From Anaerosporobacter mobilis DSM 15930 (GTDB lineage: Bacteria > Bacillota > Clostridia > Lachnospirales > Lachnospiraceae): DNA of 64,000 bases. The notes beneath the pieces were generated by a model. It was not told the DNA's origin. It made no database searches and was given only the letters and a program-made list of their open reading frames with translations. The translations under genes were made by a program, and so were the position numbers. This document shows positions 30,901-45,900 of the stretch, in pieces. Each line of letters opens with the position of its first letter. The stretch's first letter is position 1. The stretch lies in the NCBI RefSeq assembly GCF_900142955.1, contig NZ_FRCP01000011.1, forward strand, positions 62,001-126,000. Reading direction: 5' to 3'.

Positions 30901-33900
30901 ATCATTATGTTGCACCTAAAAATCAACTAGAATCTGTATTATGTGAGATTTTTGAGACAATATTACATGTTGATAAAATTGGTATAGAAGATAATTTTTT
31001 TGAACTAGGTGGGCACTCCTTAAGCGCTACCAAATTAGTGAATCAAATAGAAGCAAAATTAAGTATACGTGTTCCACTTAAGGATATATTCGTAGCAAGG
31101 TGTGTTAAAAATATTGCAATACTAGTGAACAATCAACATAATACAAAGCAAGAGTCCATTCCAGTTGCGAACAAGCAACAAGCATATCTTATGTCATCTG
31201 CACAAAGAAGAATCTTTTTACTAAATCAATTGAATGAAAAGAATACCGTGTATAACATACAGGATACGGTTGTTTTCCATGGTGATTTTAATCATGATTG
31301 TGCAAAAGAAGCGTTAACGGAAATTACTAAAAGACATGAGACCTTACGTACCCGCTTTAAGATTATAGGTGGGGAACCAGTACAGCTAATTGAAGAGGAG
31401 GCAAAGATACTATACTCTATAATAGAAGATACGGATACAGATATCAAGCAACTACAAGCAGATTTCAACCAGCCATTTAATTTAGAAGAGGCACCATTGT
31501 TACGTGTTTGTACGGTAAATCGGGGAGATAAAACTTTTTTGATTTTTAATACACATCATATTATTTCAGATGGTGTTAGTATTGAGATACTAAAAGAGGA
31601 ATTTATCCGTCTTTATAATGGAGACAAGTTAGAAACTGTTACATTACACTATAAAGATTATAGTGAATGGTTAAGAACAAGAGATTTATCAAGTGAACAA
31701 GAATATTGGCTAAACCAATTTGAAAATGATACACCTGTACTTAATCTTCCATTAGATTTTATTAGACCTGCGACACAATCCTTTGAAGGAGCCGCGTTAC
31801 AAGCATACATAGAACCGGAATTAACGGCTATGATGAAAGAGTTAGCTTTAAAAACGGGGACTACGGACTATATGGTTTTACTTAGTGTTACCATGATACT
31901 CTTAAGTAAATACAGTAGACAGAAGGATATTGTTGTTGGAAGTCCAATTTCTGGTAGAAATCATCATGATACAGAAAAGATGCTAGGTATGTTTGTTAAT
32001 ACTCTTGCCTTGCGAGGTTGTGTTGAAAAAACAAAATCTTATAATGATTTTCTAGCAGAGATAAAGGAAACTTGTCTTGCTGCTTATGACAATCAAGAAT
32101 ACCCTTTTGAAGAACTTGTAGAAGAAGTATGTGTAAATCGTGATATGTCAAGAAATCCATTATTCGACATTATGTTTGCCGTTCAAAATAATGCGGTTTA
32201 TGATGATATGTTTTGCCAAAAAGATTTACAGACGATTCAAAAATTAGATCATGAAGTATCGAAATTTGATATTTCTATTAGTGTTGGAGAATGTCGAAAT
32301 GGCTATGTTATGTTAGTTGAATATTGTACTGCTTTATTTAAAGAGGATACAATTATATATATAATAAAACATTTTAAGCATGTACTATATGAAGTTCTAA
32401 CAAATCCAGACATAGAATTAGGAAGTGTAGGAACAGCAAATTTCCAAGAAAGACAGATTATATTAAATGAATTTAATAATACCGCAAAAGAATATCCACG
32501 GGATATGTCTGTAATTGAGTTGTTTGAGAAAAATGTTGAAAAAGCGCCTGATCAAGTTGCTATCACTTTTGAAAATGAGAGTATAACATATAAGGAATTA
32601 AATGAAAGGGTGAATAGTTTAGCGTATCGATTTCGCAAGTTAGGGGTAAGACCAGATGAATTTGTAGCTATTATTGCTGAACGAAGTATTGAAATGGTAG
32701 AGGGTATCCTTGCTATCATAAAGGCAGGAGCTGCGTATGTAGCAATTGACCCAACATATCCAAAACAAAGAATTGATTATATGCTACAAGATAGTAGTGC
32801 AAAAATGGTTTTAACTTATCAGGTAGAGCTGGAAACGGAACTTTTGGTAATTGATTTAGAAAAACAAGAGTTATGGGTAGGTCCATATGATAATTTGAGT
32901 ATCGTAAATAAACCAACAGACTTAATGTACTTAATCTATACTTCTGGTACATCAGGAAATCCAAAAGGAGTTATGATAGAACATCAAGGTGTAATATCAA
33001 TGGGCACCTATTTGAATGATCTTTACGCAATGACCGAGCAAGATGTTGTTTTACAATTTGCCAATACTATATTTGATGCTTCGGTATGGGAATTAACAAT
33101 ATCGTTATTACTTGGAGCAACCTTGTGTTTAATACCGAAAGAAATCATTACAGACTTAGTAAGTTTTAAGAATTATGTAGAGGAACACAAAGTGACTGTA
33201 ACACTATTGCCACCACAATTTTGTGCACAAATCAAGATAGATGGATTACGTGTACTTACAACTGGTGGATCAGCTGCAAATCCAGAGATAATTGACGCTT
33301 ACAAAAATAAAGTTAGATTTATTAATGCATATGGACCAACGGAGAATACCGTTCTTGCAACCCATTGGGAATATGAGAAGGAGATGTCTATCCCACATAA
33401 TATTCCAATTGGAAAGCCTATATCCAATTGTAAACTTTATATAGTTGAAGAAGATATATTATGCGGTGTTGGTATTCCTGGAGAGTTATGTATTACTGGT
33501 GATGGTTTAGCAAGAGGATACTTAAACTTGCCAGAATTAACGAATAATAAGTTCTGTAATAATCTATTTGGCGATGGAAAAATGTATCGCTCTGGAGATT
33601 TAGCTAGATGGTTACCAGATGGTAATATTGAATATTTAGGAAGAATAGATGAGCAAGTTAAGATAAGAGGATTTCGTATTGAGCTTGGTGAAATAGAGAG
33701 TGTTATTCGAAAAATTGAATATATACAGGATTTGGTTCTGTTAACTAAGGTTGATGCAAGTGGGGATAATGTGATATATGCTTACTTAGTTTCTAATACA
33801 GAAGTTGATATTGATGAAATAAAGAATACTATGAGAAAAACATTACCTGATTATATGATACCAGCATTTATGATGCAAATTGATGCGATTCCGGTCACTC

Positions 33901-36900
33901 GAAGTGGAAAGACAGATAAAGAAAAGTTACCAAATATTGAAATAACAAGATTAGACACTGAATTTATACCAAGGAACAAATATGAAGAACTTGTATGTAG
34001 CGCATTTAAAGAAATTTTGTGTCTTAATACGGTTGGTATTCGGGATAACTTTTTTGAACTTGGTGGACATTCCTTAAAAGCAACAAAACTAGTAAACAAC
34101 CTGGAGGAAAAAACAGGAATACGATTGCGATTAAAGGATTTATTTATTAATACAACTCCAGAGTTAATTGCTAGGCTACTAGAAACATGTTTGAAAGATA
34201 CGTATGAAGGAATACCAATTGCTTCTGATAAGGAATATTATGATATGTCATCTGCACAAAAGCGTATGTATATGGCGAGTCAAGTGGATGACACAAAAGT
34301 AGCTTATAATATTTCAGGTATTTTAAGGATATCAGGTGACTTTGTAAAAGAAAGATTTAAGCAAGCTGTAGAGCAGCTAACCATAAGACATGATGCGCTT
34401 CGTACAAGCTTTGCTGTTGTAGAAGGTTCTCTTGTACAGATTATTCATAATGAACCCGTATTGGATATTGAATATGCGGATATAAAGAAAGTAGATGTTC
34501 AGGAATCTACTATCGCAGAACTATATCATAACTTTGTTCGTCCCTTTGATTTACATAAAGCACCACTGATACGTTTTAAGGCTGTAACCACTAGCATAGA
34601 CAATACAGAAGTATTTATTGATGTACATCACAGTATTGCTGATGGTATGAGTATGGGTATAATTCAGCGAGAGTTAATACAGTTGTACGAAGGGGAAAGC
34701 TTAGAGAACATTCCTATTCAGTATAAGGATTATAGTGAATGGATGTTAACAAGAGATCTATCTTCACAAAAATCATATTGGATGAATCAATACGTTGATG
34801 ACCTGCCTGTCCTAGACATACCATTAGACTACCCAAGACCTTCTACACAAAGTTTTAGAGGAAACTCAATAAAATACAGAATATCATCTGATGTGAAGAG
34901 TCAGATAAAGAAGCTAATAAAACAAACGAATACAACGGAATATATGGTTCTATTCAGTGGTTTAAGTATTCTATTATCCAAGTATAGTAGACAACAAGAT
35001 ATTATTATCGGCAGTCCAGTAGCGGGGAGAACACATAAAGATACAGAAAATATTGTCGGTATGTTTGTAAACACCTTGGCAATTAGAACACAACCTAATC
35101 CAGAAAAAGAATACATTTCCTATTTAGAAGAGGTCAAGACCACTTGTTTAAATGTGTTTGAAAATCAAGAGTATCCATTTGATAGCTTGATTGAAGATTT
35201 GGATGTGAAGAGAGAGATTTCTAGGAATCCGTTATTCGATATTATGTTTGTATTACAAAATAATGAGAGTGTTAATCAAGAATACAAAAGCTTATTAAAG
35301 GATGATGTGAAAGTAGATGATACACATAAGGAATCTAAATTTGACCTAACAGTTATAGTACTACATAAGAATGACGAATATGAACTTATATTTGAGTACT
35401 GTTCTGATTTGTTTAAACAAGAATCCATTATGAATTTAATTAAGCAGTATATTCATATTCTTCGTGAATTATCTCAAAGTCCACAATTATGTATTGGAGA
35501 GATTGAGGAAATAACTGAGGAAGAGAAACTTTGTATCCAGACATTTAATAATAGGAGAGACGTGCTGAATCATAATATAACAGTGCCTGATTTGCTGAAA
35601 GAACAAGCAAAACTTCATGCAAGACAATGTGCTGTTGTATACCAAGATAAGCAAATTACATACCAGGACTTAGATTACTATTCAGACATGCTTGCTACAA
35701 AATTACGTGCTCTTGGTGTTCAAAACAATGAGTCAGTCGCACTGTTAACAGAAAAAAGTATTGAGATGGTGATTGGTATTTGTGCAGTGTTAAAAGCTGG
35801 AGGAGCCTACGTTCCAATTGATACACGTTATCCAGAAGAAAGAATCAATTATATCCTAAATGACTGTAATCCAAAGGTAGTTCTTATATATGATCAAGAG
35901 TATACGGGTATGGTTCCAGTAATTGATTTAAAAAGTAGTAGTACTTGGATAGGGGAAACGAAGAAGAGTAACCAAACGATTTTATCAAATGACCTTGCAT
36001 ATATTATTTACACATCAGGTACAACGGGGAATCCTAAAGGAACGATGATTGCGCATAAGAGCATTATACATCTAGTAAACCAACCAAGTTTTATTCAATT
36101 AGATGAAAATAGTGTTATTTTGCAAACGGGAGCAATGGCGTTTGATGCATCAACATTTGAGGTTTGGGGCGCGTTGTTAAACGGCGGAAAGCTTATATTA
36201 GCTGATATGGATGTAATAATGAAACCGGAGTCCCTACATAGAATGATTACTCAAAATAATGTAAATATTATGTGGTTGACGTCTACGTTATTTAATCAAA
36301 TGGTAGAATTAGATTGTACGGTATTTGATTCATTAACATATCTTTTGATTGGTGGTGAAAAGCTTTCAGAAAGGCATGTAAAACAGTTTAAACGACATAA
36401 CCAAAGTACAATACTTATTAATGGATATGGTCCTACAGAGAATACGACATTTACAACAACTTATAAGATTCCGACTACATTTGAACGAATTCCAATTGGC
36501 CTGCCGATTAATGATACGAAGGTTTATATTCTGAATAATTCTGACAAATTGTGTGGAATAGGTGTACCTGGTGAATTGTGTGCAGCAGGAGCCGGAGTTG
36601 CAAGAGGATATCTGAATATGCCTGAATTAACACAGGATAAATTCATACCAAATATGTTTGGGGAAGAGGTATTATATCGTACTGGCGATTTGGCAAGATG
36701 GCTTCCTGATGGCAATATTGAGTATTTAGGTAGATTGGATGAGCAAATCAAAATCAGAGGTTTTAGGGTAGAATTGACAGAGATTGAAACTGTCATCAAT
36801 GGACTTGAGTATGTAAGTGAAAGTGCAGTAACTGTCCGTGAAGATAGTAAGGGTGATAAGAGGATATATGCTTACATTGTTTCAAATGGTATGGAAGATA

Positions 36901-39900
36901 GTTACCAACTTAAAGAAGAGTTAAGAACAAAATTACCAGATTATATGATACCTTCTTATATTACATATCTTGAACAATTACCAACAACAAAGAATGGTAA
37001 GTTAGATCGAAAAGCGTTAGAAGTGGTCGAAGTTTATAGTGTTAAGGAATATATGGAACCGATAACGGAAACAGAGAAAAAAGTTGCCCATACATTTTCC
37101 AATGTATTAAACATCAATAAGGTATCAAGACTGGACGACTTTTTTGAATTAGGTGGTCATAGCTTACGAGCAATTCGAGTTATTAATGAATTAGAACAAC
37201 TAATGAATGTTCGAATTACTTTAAAAGATGTATTCCAGCATTCTACGGTAAAATTGCTTGCAGACTTTATGGATGGTATACAAGTGGATAATTATCAAGC
37301 GATTCCTACATCAGAGGAAAAGGAACAATATATCATGTCGTCTGCTCAAAAACGAATGTATATGATTCATCAAATCAATACAAAGAGTCTAAGTTACAAC
37401 ATGCCTTATATCATGAAAGTAACAACAGGAAAGATAGATGCACAAAAACTAAAATTGGCACTTCAAAGATTAATACAAAGACATGAAATATTGCGTACCG
37501 TTTTTATTATGAAAAAGGGACAATTATGTCAAGAAACCAAGACTGAAGAAATCGTAGAGTTCACTGAAGTTACTTGTAATACAGATTTAAAGGATTCTAT
37601 ACAGAATTTTGTAAGACCATTTGTACTAGAACAACTTCCTTTGATACGAATGCAAGTTGTTACTATTCAGTTAGAACAATATATCATGTTAGATATGCAT
37701 CATATAATTTCTGATGGAATGAGTGCAGGAATCTTATTTGATGAATTATTTGCTCTATATGAAGGGAAGGAATTAGCTCCATTAAGAGTACAATATAAGG
37801 ATTATAGTGAGTGGATGAACGGTAGAGATCTTGCTATGCAAAGAAACTATTGGAAAGATATATTCTCTGATGAAATTCCGGTATTAGACTTTCCTCTTGA
37901 CTATCAACGACCACAGATTCAAACTTTTAGTGGAAAAGAAACTAGATTGAAACTTGGAAAAGAAGTAAGAGAGAAAATAGTAGAATTATGTAAAAATACA
38001 AATACTACGGAATATATGGTTCTATTAGCTTGTTTTACATTATTGTTAAGTAAATATAGTAGACAAGAGGATATTGTGGTGGGTAGTCCAATTGCAGGTA
38101 GAACGCATAAGGACACAGAGAATATGCTTGGAATGTTTGTCAATACGATTGCCTTAAGAACAAAACCAGAAAAAGAAAAGAGATTTCTGGATTACCTGAA
38201 GGAGTTGAAGGAAATCGTTTTGGCGGCGAATGAAAATCAAGAATATCCGTTCGAAGAATTGGTAGAAGAACTGAATATTCAAAGAGATATATCAAGAAAT
38301 CCTTTATTTGATGTTATGTTTGTATACCAGAATAATGAGGAATTGAAGCTTTCAACTGAAGAGTTCTGTCTTGCAGGTTGTGAATCAGAAATTAATATTG
38401 AGAAATTCGATATTACATTCTGTGTGTCCCCGACGAAGGAGGGATATAATATAGTTTTAAACTATAGCACGGATATCTTCAAAAAGGTGAGTATGGAACA
38501 ATTGTTATTACATTATCAAACAATCCTTACGAATGCTTTAACTAACTGTAATTCCAAATTGGAGGAGATTAGTCCTGTAGATGCTAGGGAAAAGGTGAAG
38601 ATTACAAAAGTATTTAATGAGAATACTACCAAGTATCCAAAGGATAAAAGTGTAGGAGAGTTATTTGAAGAACAAGTGAAAAGAACTCCGAATGCAGTTG
38701 CACTTGTATCTGGTAACGCCGTATTGACGTACAATCAAGTTAACTTACGTGCTAATAAGTTAGCAATGATGCTAGTTCAAAAAGGGGTGGTTGCTAATGA
38801 TTTCGTTGCTATTGGAGTTGAGAGAACCATTGATACCATAATTGGAATTTTAGGAATTGTTAAGGCTGGTGCTGCTTATGTTCCAATTGATTTTAATTAT
38901 CCTGCCGATCGTGTGCAATTTATGTTAGAAGATTGTACACCAAAATTCTTTATACAAGTTAATGAAATAAATACGATTAAAATCGATATACCAATCATAC
39001 GATTACATGAAATTGATTTATATCCAGAAGCAGAATATGTTAATCATAATAAATCGAATGATTTAATTTACTTAATTTATACATCTGGTACAACTGGTAA
39101 TCCAAAAGGTGTTATGATATCCCATCAGAATGTAGTTCGATTGATAAAAAATACAAACTATATAGAATTGACTGAAAAGAATAGAATTTTACAAACGGGC
39201 TCTTTAGCATTTGATGCTTCTACATTTGAAATTTGGGGTGCATTACTCAATGGCGGAATGTTGGATATTGTTTCAAATGACATTATAACGAATGATAAAT
39301 TATTAGTTGATGAAATTAACAATAAAGAAATTAACACAATGTGGGTCACGGCATCTCTATATAATCAAATGATTTCAACAAATGCATGCATATTTGATGG
39401 ACTAAACTATTTATTAATAGGTGGAGAAAAATTATCAGAAAAACATGTTAATATCCTAAAGAAGAGAAATAAAAAGATTCATTTGATTAATGGATATGGT
39501 CCAACGGAAAATACAACATTTACAACAACATACGAGATTAAAGATTGCATGGATAAGATTCCAATTGGTAAACCAATAGCAAATACGCAAGTGTATGTTA
39601 TTGAGAATAAGGAGTTATGTGGTATTGGAATACCAGGAGAACTTTGTACGACAGGGGATGGTTTATCAATAGGTTATCTCAATAATGAGGAATTAACCTC
39701 CCAAAAATATGAACCAAATCGGTTTGGTGATGGGCTTATGTACCATACGGGTGATTTAGTAAGATGGCTTCCTGATGGAAATATTGAATATCTAGGTAGA
39801 ATAGACGAACAAGTAAAAATTCGAGGATTTCGTATTGAATTATCAGAAATCGAAACCGTTATTCGAAGAGAAGAAAATGTCGAGGATGTTGCTATTATTG

Positions 39901-42900
39901 TAAGAATATTGGAAAACCAAGAAAAAGTAATCTGCGCTTATGTTGTTATGATGAGTAAACTAGATGTACAAGATATGAAGGGAAAATTACGAAAGATTTT
40001 ACCGGAATATATGATACCAATGCAGATTGTACAGTTAGAAGAATTACCATTAACGATAAATGGAAAACTTGATCGAAGACGCTTACCTGAGATTGAATTT
40101 TGTAAAGATAAGACCTATGTGAAACCAAGAACTGAACTTGAGAGAATAATTGCATCAATTTTTATGGAAATACTGAGTCTTAAAGATGTGGGAGTCTATG
40201 ATAATTTCTTCGAGTTAGGAGGGCATTCTCTAAGGGCTACGCGTATGATTAACGCAATAGAAGAAGCGACTGGGATTCACCTTACATTAAAGAATATTTT
40301 TGAAAATGCAACCATTGATTCAATTGCAGAGCTTGTCAAAGCGGGAAAAGGAGAATATGAGCAATTACAACGGGCAATTATAAAAGAATATTATCCTATG
40401 TCTTCTCTACAACGTAGAATTTATTTGGTAAGTAATATTAGCCCTAATAGTCTTGTGTATAACATGCCTAGATTTTTAACAATTAGTGGTGTATTTGACG
40501 TACTAAGAATAAAAGATGCATTAGAAGATATGATTGCAAGGCATGAAATACTTAGAACAAGTTTTCAGATGATCAATGGGGAATTAATGCAAAAAGTTCA
40601 TGAACAGGGCACACTAGTATTCACTTATCAAGAACTTAGCGAGGAGGAGAATGAAAATAGATTAAAAAACTTTGTACAACCTTTCGCTTTAGGTAAAGAA
40701 TCTTTGTTACGTGTAGAAATAAATAAAGTGGATAACATATACTATCTGTTATTTGATATGCACCATATTATCTCGGATGGAATGAGCATGAATATTTTCT
40801 GGAAGGAATTATTCCAATCCTATGTCGGAGAAACAGTGGAACAAGGAGCATATCAATATAAAGATTACAGTGAATGGGTTCAAAAACGTGATTTACAAAA
40901 TCAGAAAGAATACTGGATTAGTGAGTTACGGGACAACTTGACAGAATTAAATTTACCTTATGATTATCCTAGAACTAGAATACAATCTTCGACTGGTGCA
41001 AGAACAGCAATCAATTTTTCTGCGGAATTAAAACAAAGCTTGGACGAATTTTGTAGTAATAATAATGTAACTTCGTATATGGTTATGCTATCAGCTATTA
41101 TGATTACTATTTCTACATTCAGCGGGCAAGAAAGTTTACTGTTAGGAACTGTAATGTCAGGAAGAACGCATAAAGAAACAGAAAAAATGCTTGGAATGTT
41201 TGTGAATACAGTTGTTATGCACGGGGAACCAAAGTTAGAAATACCATATATAGAATTCCTACATACTATTAGAAGTAAGGCTTTAAAAGCATTTGAGAAT
41301 CAAGAGTATCCGTTTGATAGTTTACTAGAAGATTTAGACATTAAGAGAGAAGTATCAAGAAATCCTATATTCGATGTAATGTTTGTTATGCAGAATAATG
41401 AAAAGTTGGATCTTACAGTAGAGGGATTAGAAATAGTAGATATACCAACTAACTATAGTGATGAGAAATTTGACTTAACGTTTACAGCAAGTGAAACAAA
41501 GGATTCATGTACGATAGATTTGGGATATCGTTCTGACTTGTTTAAGGAAACAACCATTACAATTATGTTGGATCGTTTACATACGATACTTACAAAGATA
41601 CTTGCCAATCCACTTCAATTAATACAAGACATTAAGAAAATTAGTGATAAGGAAGAACAGTTAATATGTAATGTATTTAATGATACTAGGACAGCATATC
41701 TAGTTGATAAATCGGTTGATGATATATTGGAAGAGATGGTAAAATTATATCCAGATTCGGTTGCTGTAATTAGTGGAGACATTCAACTTACTTATGAAGA
41801 GTTAGATATAAAATCCAATAGTTTAGCAAACCAACTAATACAAATGGGAGTTGTAAGTAACGATTTAGTTGCTATTTTTGCAAGAAAAAGCATTGAGACT
41901 ATTATTGCAATTTGCGCGATTATTAAGACAGGTGCCGCATACGTGCCTATTGATACAAGATATCCAATGCAGCGAGTACAATCCATATTACAAGATTGTA
42001 ATCCAAAAGTTATAATGAAATATAAGACAGATATAGTTACGAACATACCAATCCTTGATTTGTTAGATGAGTCTTATTTAAGTAATTCAATAGAATTAAA
42101 ACAACGTAGTGCTCAACCAAACAACTTATTATATGTTATCTATACGTCTGGAACAACTGGAAGACCAAAAGGCGTTATGGTTGAACACAAGAGTGCAGTT
42201 AGGCTTGTAAAAAATACGAATTACGTTACGCTGAATCATGATACAGTAATCTTACAGACTGGGGATATGGCTTTTGATGCTTCTACTTTTGAAGTATGGG
42301 GGGCTTTACTAAATGGTGGAACGTTAGTATTGGTTCCGACAGAAGTATTTGCTAAGGCTGATGTATTAAAATCTACTATAATTAAATATGGTGTTAATAC
42401 GATGTGGTTAACAGCGATGTTATTTAATCAGGTGGTGGAGATAGATTTACATGTACTTGATTCTTTGCAATACCTCTTAATTGGTGGAGAAAAACTTTCT
42501 GAGAAACATGTTAAGATTTTCAAAGAAAATAATAACTATACGAATCTAATTAATGGGTATGGACCAACAGAAAACACAACCTTTACAACAACTTATTTAA
42601 TACCTGATCAGTTTGAGAGAATTACCATTGGAACACCGATTGCTAACACTCAGGTGTATATTGTTGATACAAATCGCAAGTTATGTGGAATTAATGAGCC
42701 AGGAGAATTATGTACAACAGGAGATGGACTAGCACTAGGGTATCTAAATCATGAAGAATTAACAAAAGAGGTATTTATACAAAATCCATTTGGCGAAGGT
42801 AAGATGTACTGCACAGGAGATTTAGCAAAATGGCTTCCAGATGGTACAATTGATTTCCTTGGTAGAATGGATCAACAAGTTAAGATTCGAGGATTTCGTA

Positions 42901-45900
42901 TTGAGTTAGCGGAGATCGAAACAGTAATTAATAATATTTCAGGAATTAGTGATTGCGCTGTCATAATAAAAGAAGATAGCATGGGAGATAAAAGAATATG
43001 CGCATTTATCGTGAAAAATGATAAAAATCTTGAAATACCAGTAAAAGAGAATTTGAAAAACATATTGCCAGAGTATATGATACCAACATATATCAGTGAG
43101 GTAGAGGTATTACCATTAAATCAAAATGGAAAATTAGATGTAAAAGCATTACTTGAAATTCCTATTGATATCAATAATGGGTATAGAGAGCCAGTCACAG
43201 ATGTTGAGAAGAGTCTTGTTGCGATATGGGGTAAGGTGTTACAAGTTTCAAAGATTGGTATTTCGGATAACTTCTTTGAAAATGGTGGACATTCGTTAAA
43301 AGCAATGAAAGTTATTAACAAAATAGCGGAAGAATTAGGTATACGTTTAGAATTAAGGGATATATTTGAATATGCAACGGTAGAAGAATTAGCAACATAT
43401 ATTTCAAACAAAAACGATGTAATGGAAGAAATAGCCGTGGGCAAAGAAGAACAAAGAGAGTATTATCCTATGAGTTCAGCCCAAAAGCGTATATTTGTAG
43501 TAAGTCAATTAGATAGTACGCACACAGCTTATAATATGCCACAGGTTTATGAAGTTGTTGGAAAGCTAGATATTATACGATTACAAAGTGCATTCCATGA
43601 GCTGACAAATCGCCATGAAGTATGTAAAACACGATTCTATATGTTAGAGAATGAAGCCGTTCAAGAGGTAGATGGTAATATAGAATGTGAGTTTACATAT
43701 GAAGTTGTGGAAGATTTCAATGTAGAAGATCTATTAAAGAGATTTGTTCGTCCATTTGAATTTGTAGAGGGAGGATTGATTCGCCTTAAGATTGTTCAAT
43801 ATAAAGAACAGTATTACTTGTTCTTAGATGTGCATCACATTATATCTGATGGAATGAGTATGTCCATTATATTTAAAGAATTATCCAATTTATATTCTAA
43901 AAAAACATTGCCTAAACTTAATATCCAATATAAAGACTATTGTATATGGTTACAGCAATGCAATATTGAGAAACAAAAAAGATATTGGTTGAAAGAATTT
44001 GAAGGTGATATTCCTATAGTAGAGTTGCCATATGATTATAAACGGGGTGAGATTCAGAGCTTTCGAGGTAATATACTAAATCGTGTTATTGATAGTAACA
44101 CGAGACAGCGATTAATTGAGTTTTCAAAGAAAAGTCAAACCACAGAGTTTATGATATTTACTTCCGCTATTATGATTACTTTAGGAAAATACAGTAATCA
44201 AAAGGATATTATCATTGGAAGTCCGGTCTATGGAAGAACAAATAGTGAAGTGGAAAATTTAGTAGGAGTTTTTGTTAATACGTTAGCGTTACGTGGAGAT
44301 ATTAATGGAGAGAAATCGTATCTTGATTTTCTTAAGGAGGTAAAAGAGACTGCTTTACGTGCATATGAAAATCAAGAATATCAATTCGATGACTTAATTG
44401 ATATATTGGAGATAAAGAGAGATATCTCTAGAAATCCATTGTTCGATGTTATGTTTTCCTACCAGAATAATGATTCTGTGGAACTAAACATTGATAATGT
44501 CTTTATGAAACCAGTAGAGCATAAGTTTGAAAGTCAGAAGTTTGACCTCACCTTTTATATTAGTGATTCTGAAAGCAATGAATATGATTTAAGTGTTGGC
44601 TACTGCACGGACTTGTTTATGGAAGAAACAATTCAAAAAATAATGGATAGTTTTCTTGATGTCATACAATCTATTTTGCTAGATGAAAATCAGAAGATAA
44701 AAGAAATTGATATAATCAAAGCGGAAGAAAGAGATAAAGTATTGCATCAGTTTAATAGCCAGTCAATGAGTTGTTCCGATTCGTGTACTATTTGTGAGAT
44801 GTTTATGAAACAAGCAAATTTAACACCAAATGCTGTAGTTAGTGTGTATAAGAATACTAAGATTACGTATGCTCAACTTAGGGATTCGGCAAATCAACTT
44901 GCTAATTATTTGAGGAATCAAGGGGTTCAACGAGAAGATATAATAGGTATTATGATGGAACAATCCAATGATATTCTGGTGGGAATTTTTGGGATACTTT
45001 TCTCGGGTGCAGCCTATTTGCCAATTGATCCATCATATCCGAAGGATCGCATTGAATATATGCTACAGGATAGTGGAGCAAAGATTCTTGTAACCCAAGA
45101 ACATCTAGTGGGAACAATTGACTACACAGGTAAGAGTGTATGCATTAATGATGAGCTTTTAGAAGAATCAAAAAATATACAAATAATCAATCAACCTTCT
45201 GATTTGGCATATGTTATTTACACATCTGGTTCGACTGGAAAACCAAAAGGTGTAATGATTGAACATCACAATATTGTAAATCTTGTAAACTGGCATAACC
45301 GTGAATATGAAGTTACAAGTGATGACTGTAGTACAAAATATGCAGGGTTTGGATTTGATGCTTCTGTATGGGAGATATTCCCTTATATTGTTGTGGGAGC
45401 ACAGATACATGTAATTGATAGTGACTTACGAATGAACATACAAGGTCTAAACCAATATTTTGAGGAGAATAATATATCAATCAGTTTTCTGCCAACACAA
45501 ATTTGTGAGCAGTTTATTACTTTACCAAACAAGTCTTTACGTACTTTATTGACGGGAGGAGACAAACTTAGAAAATATGTTCCTACGAATTATCGACTAG
45601 TTAATAATTATGGACCGACTGAAAATACAGTAGTATCCACAAATTATTGGGTTAATGCTGAAAACAGTAATATACCTATTGGTAAGCCAATTGATAATGT
45701 CAGAGCGTATGTTATTGATAAATATCATAGTTTAGTACCAATCGGTATCTGTGGAGAATTAGCTGTATCCGGTGAGAATTTGGCTAGAGGATACATACAT
45801 AATGAGGAACTTACTAAGGAAAAATTTGTTGAAAATCCATTTGAACCAGGCAATAAAATGTATTTAACTGGAGATATAGTAAGGTGGAGAGAAGACGGAA

